This document shows positions 9,449 to 17,370 of a DNA stretch of 64,000 nucleotides, in pieces (within the stretch, counting starts at the first letter, position 1; each line of letters opens with the position of its first letter). A program made the position numbers and the translations under genes. Under the pieces are notes generated by a model. That model worked only from the letters and a program-made list of their open reading frames with translations. It searched no databases and was not told the origin of the DNA. The stretch lies in contig NC_016935.1 of assembly GCF_000250655.1 (NCBI RefSeq), positions 7,830,001-7,894,000 of the forward strand, read 5' to 3'. Origin of the DNA: Paenibacillus mucilaginosus 3016. GTDB lineage: Bacteria; Bacillota; Bacilli; Paenibacillales; NBRC-103111.

Positions 9449-10809
9449 CCGCAGACCTCCTGCAGTACCCCGCACTGGGCTTCCGCTGCGGCAACCGCCT
9501 CCAGGAAGATTCCCGTGATCGCTTCGATCTGCTCTTCCGTGATGATCAGCGGAGGCAGGAACCGCACCACGCTGCCGTGGCGCCCGCCGAGCTCCAGGAT
9601 CAGGCCCCGGTCGAAGCACTGGCGCTGGATCGTCTTCGCCAGCTCCGGATACGCCGGATAGCTGCCGAGCGCATCCGCTCCGGCCGCCTTGTTCACGATC
9701 TCGGCGCCGACCATCAGCCCCCTGCCTCTTACTTCACCGATGCAGCCGGTCTTCTGCTGCACCTCGCACAGGGCGCCGAGGAGCTTCCCGCCCATCTTGG
9801 CGGCATGCTCGACCACACCCTCTTCGCGTATGTATCTCAGCGCTGCGGCTCCAGCCGCCATCGCCATCTGGTTGCCGCGGAAGGTGCCGGCATGCGCGCC
9901 CGGCTGCCAGGTGTCCAGCGACTCGTCGTAGACCACCACCGACAGCGGCAGCGACCCGCCGACCGCCTTCGAGATGATGAGCACATCCGGCACGATGCCG
10001 GCATGCTCGAAAGCCCACATGCGGCCGGTCCGGCCGACACCCGCCTGCACTTCGTCCACGATCATCGGAATCCCCCGCTCACGGGTGATCCGGCGGATCT
10101 CCTTCAGCCAGGCTTCCGGTGCCGGGATCACGCCGCCTTCGCCCTGCACGGCTTCGAGGATGATCCCCGCCGGCGGAAGAATGCCGCTCTCCGGATCGTC
10201 GAGCAGGCGCTCGATATAGCGGGAGCTGAGACGGTGGCTGTCCTCGCCGCCTTCGCCGAACGGACAACGGTAAGCGTACGGATACGGCAGGAAGTGCACG
10301 TCCGGCATCAGCCCGGACACCTCGCGCTTCGGCCCCAGGTTCCCCGTCAGGCTGAGCGCCCCGCTCGTCATGCCGTGATAGCCGCCGTGGAACGACATCA
10401 TCGTCCGGCGTCCCGTGGCCGTCTTCACGAGCTTCACGGCCGCTTCGACCGCATCCGCTCCGGATGGCCCGCAGAACTGGATCCGGGCCCGCGAAGCGAA
10501 CTCCGGAGGAAGTGAGGCGAACAGCTCATCGACGAACTGCTCCTTCACCGGCGTTGTCAAATCGAGTGTATGCAGAGGCAGCCCGCTGGCCAGTACCTCC
10601 TGCATCGCTTCCACCACAACCGGGTGGTTATGTCCAAGCGCGAGCGTTCCCGCTCCCGCCAGGCAGTCATAGTAGGTCTTGCCGTCGGCGTCTTTCACCG
10701 TCATCCCGTGCGCTTCGGTCAGCGCCAAGGGAAGCTTCCTAGGGTAGGTTCTTGCGCTCGATTCCCTGCGCTGCTGCTGTTCCAGGTAATGGGCATTACC
10801 CAGGTTCAT
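9445..10809 (-). CDS. rhbA: Diaminobutyrate-2-oxoglutarate aminotransferase (RhbA-like), first gene of the siderophore operon
   Basis: This 454-residue class III aminotransferase shows QFCGPSGADAVEAAVKL near residue 110, MMSFHGGYHGMTSGALS near 140, the PLP Asp in IVDEVQAGVGRTGRMWAFEH near 245 and the Schiff-base Lys in LIISKAVGGSLPLSVV near 280. Diaminobutyrate aminotransferases (Dat/EctB-like) make L-2,4-diaminobutyrate from aspartate semialdehyde and glutamate. It lies directly behind a Fur-box promoter and is translated from an ATG preceded by AGGGGAG. The whole order aminotransferase-decarboxylase-synthetase-acetyltransferase-monooxygenase-synthetase matches rhbABCDEF of Sinorhizobium, apart from the inserted MFS gene. 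Confidence 0.9.
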   Translation of the reverse strand: MNLGNAHYLEQQQRRESSARTYPRKLPLALTEAHGMTVKDADGKTYYDCLAGAGTLALGHNHPVVVEAMQEVLASGLPLHTLDLTTPVKEQFVDELFASLPPEFASRARIQFCGPSGADAVEAAVKLVKTATGRRTMMSFHGGYHGMTSGALSLTGNLGPKREVSGLMPDVHFLPYPYAYRCPFGEGGEDSHRLSSRYIERLLDDPESGILPPAGIILEAVQGEGGVIPAPEAWLKEIRRITRERGIPMIVDEVQAGVGRTGRMWAFEHAGIVPDVLIISKAVGGSLPLSVVVYDESLDTWQPGAHAGTFRGNQMAMAAGAAALRYIREEGVVEHAAKMGGKLLGALCEVQQKTGCIGEVRGRGLMVGAEIVNKAAGADALGSYPAYPELAKTIQRQCFDRGLILELGGRHGSVVRFLPPLIITEEQIEAITGIFLEAVAAAEAQCGVLQEVCG

Positions 10810-10868
10810 ATCATGTCTCCCCTTTACCGCATGTATTGGGAAATTTTACATCCCACTCGTTCGACCAA

Positions 10869-10897
10869 ATTGTAAATGATTATCATTCTCATTTCAA
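10869..10897 (-). promoter_or_regulatory. Promoter with Fur box for the siderophore operon
   Basis: On the minus strand a -35 TTGAAA (10892-10897) and a -10 TACAAT (10869-10874) are separated by exactly 17 bp. The spacer and -10 contain TGTAAATGATTATCA on the plus strand (10871-10885), which matches the Bacillus 7-1-7 Fur consensus at all but two fixed positions. Iron-loaded Fur bound here would cover the promoter, so the operon should be induced by iron starvation. Confidence 0.85.
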
Positions 10898-11878
10898 GAA
10901 CTATTTTTTGCTTCACTAATGCATTTTTGAGAAGGGTCCAAAAGCCCGCAACCCGCGCCACTTCGTCGTTTACAGCATACAGGGCGGCTTTCTGTCTGCA
11001 TGCGGGTCGCCCCCATATTCACACCCATTGCATGTTCCCACGCATCCCGGCTTGCCTTAAGATTCTTCTCTCTTGGCCCATTCTTACGCGGCTTTGCCGT
11101 GAATGAAGCTATATTGCTTGCGGAGCGCCTGCACCGCAGATTGCCTTTTACTTCCGGCAGGCCCAGCCGGACTCCAGCCGCTTCTTGCGAAGAGAGCATG
11201 CCCCGTTTTCACCCTGCATTCTCATTCTCATTCTCATTCCCATTCTCATTCTCATTCTCATTCCCATTCGCTTCCCTCCTGCCCCCCACTCCGTGTTCAT
11301 CTCCGCATTCTCACTCCACCATCCTTCTCGCCCTCTCCTGCCGCTCTTCGATCCCGCATTCTCACTCCTCCCACATCCCCCGCTTTTCATTCCACTTCGT
11401 ACCCTGCTTTCTCACTCCTTCCCTGCTCCCGGTATTCTCAAACCGCGCTCATACCCGCATTCCCACCATGCCTCCTCACTCGTCGTCCCATCCCACGCAC
11501 TTTCCACTCCATCCCGAACCCTGCTTTACAGCCCCTTCCCCGCAATCACAATCACCCCCATTCTCACATTCTCACTTCGTCCTCGTTCCCCGCATGGCCA
11601 CTCCATCTTGATCCCTGCTTTCACAACTCATCATTCCCCGTATTCTCACTCCCACCGCACCCTATACAACCAATCCTCCTCCGCATCGCATTCTCACTCC
11701 CTCCGCGCCCTATACAACTAATCCTCCTCCGCATCGCATTCTCACCGCATCCTCACTCCCTCCCCCTCCTGTAACTCCTTCTCTTCCAGCCTCCTCATCA
11801 CCCAGCCTCTCATCCCGTGTGCCGTCAGGCCTTCTACCCTGCTCCACCCAATGTCAACACCCTTTACAAAAAAATGGG
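10898..11878. repeat. Pyrimidine-rich spacer with a CATTCT satellite and a 48-bp tandem repeat
   Basis: No supportable gene lies in this spacer between the two Fur-regulated promoters. From about 11200 to 11830 the plus strand is strongly C/T-rich. At 11217-11264 there are two perfect copies of a 24-bp unit built of CATTCT hexamers with a final CATTCC. Many degenerate CATTCTCACTCC-like words follow. At about 11660-11755 a 48-bp unit containing CCCTATACAAC and CCTCCGCATCGCATTCTCA occurs twice with few differences. Open frames here give only low-complexity His-Ser or Met-Arg strings and lack ribosome binding sites. Confidence 0.8.
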
Positions 11879-11927
11879 TTGACAAAACTTGGGCAGTCCT
11901 CTTTAATATTAACGAGAATGATTATCA
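11879..11927 (+). promoter_or_regulatory. Promoter with Fur box for the siderophore-binding lipoprotein
   Basis: A consensus -35 TTGACA (11879-11884) lies 17 bp before TTTAAT (11902-11907). CGAGAATGATTATCA (11913-11927) follows at the expected transcription start and matches the 7-1-7 Fur box at all but two fixed positions. Together with the box at 10871 it puts both divergent transcripts under the same iron control. Confidence 0.85.
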
Positions 11928-11978
11928 TTCCGAACAGGTCTAGATCAGCATCCAACAGATTCGGGGAGGAACCAATTC

Positions 11979-12977
11979 ATGTTTTTCCGTAAGAGCAAAC
12001 CCATTGCGGCCGCACTCTGCCTGACGCTGGCCCTCATCACCGCAGGCTGCGGGGGAAATACCGCTGCAACGACAGGCACCACCGAGAAGGGCGATACAAA
12101 GACAGCCCCGGCGGCGGCTCCTGCTGCAGACGCAGTACGCAAGGTCAAGCATGCCATGGAAGAAACCGAGCTTAAGGGCAATCCGCAGCGCGTTGTCGTG
12201 CTGACGAACGAGAGCACCGAAGCCGTACTCGAACTGGGCGTGAAGCCGATCGGAGCCGTAAAGTCCGGTCTCGGCGATACCTGGTTCCCGCATATCAAAG
12301 ACACCATGCAGGGCGTTCAGGAGCTCGGCGACGAAACCCAGCCGAACCTGGAGCTGATTGCCGGCCTGAAGCCTGATCTCATCATCGGCAACAAAGTGCG
12401 CCACGAGAAAATCTACGCGCAGCTGAAAGCCATCGCACCGACGGTTCTGTCCACCGAGCTCTCCGGCAAGTGGAAGCAGAACTTCACGCTCTATGCCGAG
12501 GCGCTGAACAAGAAAGCCGAAGGCGAGAAAGCCATGGCCGCTTATGACAAGCATGTAGCCGATGTCAAAGCGAAGCTCGGTGCCAAGACGTCTTCCAAAG
12601 TCTCCATCGTCCGCTTCCTTCCAGGGGCTACCCGCATCTACCAGAAGGACACCTTCGCAGGCATCATTCTGAAGGACCTCGGCTTCTCCCGTCCGGCAGC
12701 ACAGGATAAGGATGCCTTCATGGAAGTCATCACGAAGGAACGCATGGCCGATATGGACGGCGATGTCATGTTCTACTTCAACGCTGACTACGATGACAAA
12801 AAGGGCGGCACGAAGCAGGCCGAAGAATGGCTGAACGACCCGCTCTTCAAGAACCTGAGCGTAGCCAAGAACAACAAGTACTTCAAGGTGGACGAAATCA
12901 TCTGGAACCTCTCCGGCAATATCAAGGCGGCGAACCTGCTGCTCGACGATATCTCCAAGCACGCGGATAAGTTCTAA
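11979..12977 (+). CDS. Iron-siderophore ABC transporter substrate-binding lipoprotein
   Basis: The 332-residue protein begins with a lipoprotein signal peptide: a basic start, a hydrophobic stretch and the lipobox LITAGC with Cys about residue 24. The mature part has the FecB/FhuD periplasmic-binding pattern: NPQRVVVLTNESTEAVLELGVKPIGA, then PNLELIAGLKPDLIIGN, and AIAPTVL. It would sit on the outer face of the membrane and capture the ferric siderophore, probably the one made by the divergent operon. GGGAGG precedes the ATG by ten bases. The permease and ATPase partners are not adjacent; a terminator follows directly, so it must work with components encoded elsewhere. Confidence 0.9.
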   Translation: MFFRKSKPIAAALCLTLALITAGCGGNTAATTGTTEKGDTKTAPAAAPAADAVRKVKHAMEETELKGNPQRVVVLTNESTEAVLELGVKPIGAVKSGLGDTWFPHIKDTMQGVQELGDETQPNLELIAGLKPDLIIGNKVRHEKIYAQLKAIAPTVLSTELSGKWKQNFTLYAEALNKKAEGEKAMAAYDKHVADVKAKLGAKTSSKVSIVRFLPGATRIYQKDTFAGIILKDLGFSRPAAQDKDAFMEVITKERMADMDGDVMFYFNADYDDKKGGTKQAEEWLNDPLFKNLSVAKNNKYFKVDEIIWNLSGNIKAANLLLDDISKHADKF

Positions 12978-13031
12978 AGTCTATTATTTATTAATGAAGT
13001 AAATAGGTAGAAACACGCTTCATTTCTCATG

Positions 13032-13057
13032 ACCGTCCGGGCTCCGGGCGGTTTTTA
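13032..13057 (+). terminator. Rho-independent terminator after the lipoprotein gene
   Basis: ACCGTCCGG and CCGGGCGGT form a 9-bp stem with one G-T pair around a three-base loop, followed by TTTTTATTTT. Confidence 0.85.
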
Positions 13058-13194
13058 TTTTGCGGGGAACGCCCTTCCGCCCCTCCTTCCTCTCGATCTC
13101 CATGACCTACGCAATGACGTCTTTTTCCCACACTTAAGGTTCTTGTGGTAAAATATGTATATCATTACACTTCTATCGTAAGGGAGGACACGGC

Positions 13195-13977
13195 ATGACC
13201 ACGGAGCCTGTAATCCTCATAGAGAACCTGCAGATGAGTTACGGCAGTCATCAAGTCCTCAAGGGAATCTCCCTCAAGGTCCGGCAAGGGGAGGTGATCG
13301 GATATATCGGGCCGAACGGGGCAGGCAAAAGCACGACGGTCAAAATCCTGCTTGGCCTGACGGAAGGATATTCGGGCAGCGTCAAGGTACTCGGTACCGA
13401 CATTGCAGGCGGCGGCGTGGACTACAAGCGCCGGATCGGGTATGTCCCCGAGCTTGCGGATCTCTATGACTCCCTGACGGCCAGGGAATACCTGACCTTC
13501 ATCGCCGAGCTCTACGGCATAGAGCCCGAGCGGGCCGACCGCAAAGCGCAGCGGCTGATGGAACTGCTGGGCGTGAGGGAAGTCTATGACAGCCGGATCG
13601 CCTCCTATTCCAAGGGAATGAAGCAGAAGGTGCTGCTGATCTCCTCCCTCCTGCATAACCCCGACATCCTGTTCCTCGACGAGCCGCTGAGCGGTCTCGA
13701 TGCCAACAGCGTCATGGTGGTCAAGGAGCTGCTCGCCCAGCTGGCGCTGCAGGGTAAAACGGTCTTTTACTCCTCCCATATCATGGATGTCGTAGAGAAG
13801 GTGAGCTCCCGCATCGTCCTGCTGTATGACGGGCGGATTGCGGCGGACGGTTCATTCGAGGAGCTGCGGGCTATGGGAAAGGACACCTCGCTCGAAGGGA
13901 TTTTCAACGAATTGACTGGCTACCACGACCACAAGGAGACCGCCGAGACGATTGCCCAAGCGGTACGGGAGGAATGA
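13195..13977 (+). CDS. ABC transporter ATP-binding protein (ABC-2 type system)
   Basis: The 260-residue ATPase has Walker A GPNGAGKST near residue 40, the Q-loop region, the signature SYSKGMKQKV near 137, Walker B ILFLDEPLSGLD near 158 and the switch His in SSHIMDVVEKV. AGGGAGG precedes the ATG. The gene ends five bases before the next ATG, so ATPase and membrane protein form one transcriptional unit. The signature (SYSKGM rather than LSGGQ) and the partner point to an ABC-2 type exporter or membrane-acting system; the substrate is unknown. Confidence 0.92.
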   Translation: MTTEPVILIENLQMSYGSHQVLKGISLKVRQGEVIGYIGPNGAGKSTTVKILLGLTEGYSGSVKVLGTDIAGGGVDYKRRIGYVPELADLYDSLTAREYLTFIAELYGIEPERADRKAQRLMELLGVREVYDSRIASYSKGMKQKVLLISSLLHNPDILFLDEPLSGLDANSVMVVKELLAQLALQGKTVFYSSHIMDVVEKVSSRIVLLYDGRIAADGSFEELRAMGKDTSLEGIFNELTGYHDHKETAETIAQAVREE

Positions 13978-13981
13978 GCCG

Positions 13982-15646
13982 ATGAACGACTTCCTGACCT
14001 TACGCCTGCTGGACCGGCTTCAAGGTCTCTTCAGACGGCTGGGGGTGGATTACCCCCTGATGCGGCTGATCCTGAGAACCAAGCTGACCATGGACCGCAG
14101 GCGGGTTCCGGTGATCCTGTCGGGCACCGCCAAGAAAGGCTCGGATGAGCCGGGGAATGCCGGGGAAAGCAATCACTTTCTGAAAGGGCTCGGGATGTAT
14201 GCCTTCATGGGCATCGTCATGGCTCCCTTCCTGTTCATAGGGGGCAGCTGGATGTTCCAGATGAGCATTGTGTTCTCCCTGTTCATGTTCCTGCTCAGCT
14301 CCTCCTTCATCTCGGACTTCTCTTCCGTGCTCCTGGACACCCGTGACAAAACCATCCTGTACACCCGCCCCGTCAACCGGCGGACGCTGCAGATGACCCG
14401 GACCGTGCATGTGCTGGTCTATATGACACAGATGACACTCGCGATCGCCGCGGCACCGCTCCTGGTTTCCGTCTTCCGGCACGGGCCGCTCTTCACGCTC
14501 CTCTTCCTGGTCGAGCTGGCGCTGATGGATCTGCTGATCCTCGTCCTGACCGCTCTGCTGTACCTCCTGATCCTGAAGCGGTTCGACGGGGAACGGCTCA
14601 AGGACCTGATCAACATGGTCCAAATCGCCCTTTCGGTCTCCATCATGATCGGGTACCAGCTCGTGAGCAGGGCCTTTCAACTCATCGGCCTGGAAACCAC
14701 CTTCACGCCGTCCTGGTGGAATTTGCTGCTGCCCCCGCTGTGGTTCGGGGCTCCGTTCGGTTGGCTGCTGCAGGGAGACCGGCACCCTTACCTGGCTGTC
14801 CTCTCTGCCATGGCGCTGCTGATTCCGGTACTCGCGCTCCTGATCTATGTACGCGCGATGCCTTCGTTCGAGCGCCATCTGGTGAAGCTGACGTCGCACG
14901 ACGCACCGGCCCGCCGCGGACGGAAGAGCGGCGGACGGCTCTCCGCCCTGCTCTGCCGTTCGCCCGAGGAGCGGGCCTTCTTCCGCTTCGCTTACCGCAT
15001 GATGGGCAGCGAACGGGAGTTCAAGCTGAAGGTCTATCCTTCCCTCGGCTTCTCTCTGGTCTTCCCGTTCGTCTTCCCGCTCCAGACAGCGATGCTCAAG
15101 GGGTGGAGCGATATGGCTGCAGGGTCCGCCTATTACGCCATCTATCTCTGTGCAATGCTGGTTCCCACGCTCATCCTCATGCTGGGCTATTCCGGCTCCT
15201 ACAAAGGGGCCTGGATCTATGGCGCGGCTCCGCTGCGGGATACGGGAGCCATCTACAGGGGAACGCTCAAGGCAGCCCTAACCAGGCTCCTGCTGCCGAT
15301 ATTCCTGCTGGACAGCCTGCTCTTCATGGCCCTCTACGGCCTTCGGATTGCGCCCGACCTGGCTGCGGTCCTGCTTGGCCTCTGCCTGTTCTCGGTCCTC
15401 AGCTTCCGTATTCTGGGCTTCAGCCTGCCGTTCTCCCGGCCTTTCAACGAAGCTCAAAGTGAAGGATGGAGAGCGCTTCCTCTGCTGCTGCTTCTGGCCG
15501 TCTTCCCAGGGCTCCACCTGTTGTCGAAGCTGATCGGCGGCGGACTATACCTGTACATCGCGATCCTATTCGTCGGCAACTACCTTGCGTGGAGCACGCT
15601 TGGGCGGAAGACACCTGCAGAAGTCCAATCCACGCTGACACGGTAA
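13982..15646 (+). CDS. ABC-2 type transporter membrane protein
   Basis: From the ATG at 13982, behind GGGAGGA, the protein is 554 residues. It has many hydrophobic segments, for example GMYAFMGIVMAPFLFIGG, IVFSLFMFLLSSSFIS, ALMDLLILVLTALLYLLIL and FILFVGNYLAWS near the end, with basic cytoplasmic loops (DAPARRGRKSGGRL). This is the membrane partner of the ATPase just upstream. An earlier in-frame ATG at 13952 lies inside the ATPase gene without a good ribosome site. Large multi-spanning ABC-2 subunits of this length occur in Paenibacillus, but their cargo is mostly unknown. Confidence 0.85.
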   Translation: MNDFLTLRLLDRLQGLFRRLGVDYPLMRLILRTKLTMDRRRVPVILSGTAKKGSDEPGNAGESNHFLKGLGMYAFMGIVMAPFLFIGGSWMFQMSIVFSLFMFLLSSSFISDFSSVLLDTRDKTILYTRPVNRRTLQMTRTVHVLVYMTQMTLAIAAAPLLVSVFRHGPLFTLLFLVELALMDLLILVLTALLYLLILKRFDGERLKDLINMVQIALSVSIMIGYQLVSRAFQLIGLETTFTPSWWNLLLPPLWFGAPFGWLLQGDRHPYLAVLSAMALLIPVLALLIYVRAMPSFERHLVKLTSHDAPARRGRKSGGRLSALLCRSPEERAFFRFAYRMMGSEREFKLKVYPSLGFSLVFPFVFPLQTAMLKGWSDMAAGSAYYAIYLCAMLVPTLILMLGYSGSYKGAWIYGAAPLRDTGAIYRGTLKAALTRLLLPIFLLDSLLFMALYGLRIAPDLAAVLLGLCLFSVLSFRILGFSLPFSRPFNEAQSEGWRALPLLLLLAVFPGLHLLSKLIGGGLYLYIAILFVGNYLAWSTLGRKTPAEVQSTLTR

Positions 15647-15695
15647 GAGGTCCTCTGCTTTATTGCAGTGAGATCACCCCGCCCCGACAACAATA

Positions 15696-15727
15696 AATAG
15701 GGCCATGCCTATTGGCATGACCCTATT
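15696..15727 (-). terminator. Terminator at the end of the fructosamine operon
   Basis: AATAGGGCCATGCC and GGCATGACCCTATT pair over 14 positions with one mismatch around TATT. On the minus strand the stem is followed by TATTGTTG. It overlaps the stop of the GntR gene. It may also stop readthrough from the ABC genes on the plus strand. Confidence 0.75.
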
Positions 15728-16451
15728 TGGCCCGGTGAACCGTCAGATTCACCTTATTGGTCTCACACATATATGTGGACAGATGTACCGGCTCATCGTC
15801 CGCGTCGAAGGCGACCTTGACGATCCGGAAGAGGTTGGCTCCCACATCGCATTCCAGCAGCCGGGCGTAGTCCTTCGTGGCACCGATGACCCCGATGATC
15901 TTGTCGTTGCTGACAATCTCCGTATGGTACTCCTCCGCGAGGATTTTGTAGGTGGAATCGTTCATCGCGATCTTCTTCTCCAGATCCGGAAAGCGGATCA
16001 GCGAGTAGTGGGCGATATCATAGAAGAGCGGACGGTCGTTGACATACATGAGCCGCTCCAGCTCCAGCACCGGGCTTCCGGGTTCAATCTTGAGATGCCC
16101 GGCGGCCTCTTCCCCGGCCGGAATGACTTCGCTGCGCAGAATGCGGGAATTGGGGATCATGCCGAGCTGATAGCTGAACTCCGAGAAACCGCTCACAGAC
16201 AGCAGCTCATTGTGGAACTTGTTGGAGGTGACGAAGGTGCCCCTGCGGGGAATCCGGGTCAGCGTGCCTTCCTTCACGAGCTCCTCTATCGCTTTGCGTA
16301 TCGTGATCCGGCTTACATTGTAGGTGTCGCAAAGCTCCGCCTCGGTAGGAATCTGCTCATCCGGTTTATATTTGCCGTGCTGGATATCTTTCTTCAACAT
16401 CTGCCGGATCTGCATGTACAGCGGCTGGGGGGTCGAAGGATTCAAGCCCAT
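15723..16451 (-). CDS. frlR: GntR/HutC-family regulator of the fructosamine operon
   Basis: From the ATG at 16451 (MGLNPSTPQPLY) the product is about 242 residues. An N-terminal winged helix holds the GntR pattern PTEAELCDTYNVSRITIRKAIEEL followed by GTLTRIPRRGTFV. The C-terminal two thirds is a UTRA ligand domain, with PGSPVLELERLMYVNDRPL and a DYARLLECDVGANLFRI segment. Such regulators usually sense a phosphorylated sugar intermediate, here probably a fructosamine-6-phosphate. It is the last gene after frlD, as frlR is in E. coli. A start at 16472 is possible; the much longer upstream frame overlaps frlD and is not credible. A palindrome just upstream suggests self-regulation. Confidence 0.85.
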   Translation of the reverse strand: MGLNPSTPQPLYMQIRQMLKKDIQHGKYKPDEQIPTEAELCDTYNVSRITIRKAIEELVKEGTLTRIPRRGTFVTSNKFHNELLSVSGFSEFSYQLGMIPNSRILRSEVIPAGEEAAGHLKIEPGSPVLELERLMYVNDRPLFYDIAHYSLIRFPDLEKKIAMNDSTYKILAEEYHTEIVSNDKIIGVIGATKDYARLLECDVGANLFRIVKVAFDADDEPVHLSTYMCETNKVNLTVHRAK

Positions 16452-16480
16452 TGCATCCTCATCCTCATCCATCAATGATT

Positions 16481-16498
16481 GTATAGTATGTATTATAC
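16481..16498. promoter_or_regulatory. Palindromic operator candidate ahead of frlR
   Basis: GTATAGTA and TATTATAC form an 8-2-8 inverted repeat with one mismatch, 30 bp upstream of the frlR start. A TATAAT on the minus strand lies inside it, so a repressor bound here would block a local frlR promoter. Autoregulation by FrlR is inference. Confidence 0.5.
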
Positions 16499-16516
16499 AT
16501 TGATGGCCTGCTCCAG

Positions 16517-17299
16517 TCACCATGCGCCCCAATATCCGATCGTCTTCGCCGCCGCCCGGGTCCCTGCTTCCATGCATTCCTGTACCGGAAGCCCCCGCAG
16601 CAGCGCGTGCAGAAAGCCCGCGATGTACGAATCGCCCGCTCCCATCGTATCCACCACGTTCACCTGCTCCACACCGCACCGGTAGAACCGGCTGCCGTCA
16701 TAGGCGAGAGAGCCGTTCTCACCCAGGGTGGCCACCGCGATCTTCGGCCCGCGTCCCTGGACTTCCTTCAGCCACTGCCGGATATACCCGTCGTCCTGCG
16801 TATAGGAGAAGAACGGATAATCCACATGGGGCGGCAGGCTCGCTGCCAGCTCGTGATTCAACCGGTCGGCAAAGTCGAACGAGGTCTGAAGGCCCTTCTC
16901 TTTAAAAAGAGGGAAGTATTCCTCCGCATGCCCCCAGATCCCCGAGTGCACGAGCTCATACGACTGAATAAACTGCAGATCCTCGGCCGTTAAACGGAGC
17001 TGGGCGTTGACTCCTTCATCGTAATCCCCGAGCTTCCTCTCGCTTCCGTCCATCTCTACGCAGGTAACAGCCGTTCGTCCCTCCGCTCTGGTGATTCGTG
17101 AGGTATCGACCCCCTTGGCCCGTATGGCCTCGATCATCATCTTCCCGTAGGCGTCGGTTCCGACCCAGCCTACATAAGCCGACTCGGCGCCGAGGCCGCT
17201 CAGATAAACCGCCACATTCACCGGATTGCCTCCCGGGTATGCCTTCCCGCCCGCCCCGTAGACATCCATGCAGTTGTCTCCGACCGTTACGATTCTCAT
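16517..17299 (-). CDS. frlD: Fructosamine kinase, PfkB family
   Basis: The 260-residue protein has the PfkB N-terminal glycine motif in YPGGNPVNVAVYLSGLGAESAYVG and the C-terminal signature DTMGAGDSYIAGFLHALLRG, with the catalytic Asp in GAGD. In frl operons this enzyme phosphorylates fructoselysine or related Amadori products at C6. The ATG at 17299 follows GGCGGGAGACAAG. It sits between frlB and frlR, as in E. coli (frlBCDR order varies). A GC-rich hairpin without a T-run lies in the 70-bp gap to frlB (17332-17355) and may affect mRNA processing. Confidence 0.88.
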   Translation of the reverse strand: MRIVTVGDNCMDVYGAGGKAYPGGNPVNVAVYLSGLGAESAYVGWVGTDAYGKMMIEAIRAKGVDTSRITRAEGRTAVTCVEMDGSERKLGDYDEGVNAQLRLTAEDLQFIQSYELVHSGIWGHAEEYFPLFKEKGLQTSFDFADRLNHELAASLPPHVDYPFFSYTQDDGYIRQWLKEVQGRGPKIAVATLGENGSLAYDGSRFYRCGVEQVNVVDTMGAGDSYIAGFLHALLRGLPVQECMEAGTRAAAKTIGYWGAW

Positions 17300-17370
17300 C
17301 TTGTCTCCCGCCTTCCCCGGTCCGGAGGGGGGAGAACCGCCGGACGGCGGTCCTCCCTGCCCCCGGTCTC

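Noticed and set aside
11103-11774. Long open frame giving His-Ser repeats in the pyrimidine-rich spacer
   Set aside because: It is a by-product of the CATTCT repeat, lacks a ribosome site and promoter, and its codon content is that of a simple repeat.
17332-17355. Terminator between frlB and frlD
   Set aside because: The hairpin is strong but lacks a T-run on the minus strand; more likely an intercistronic stabilising or processing structure.
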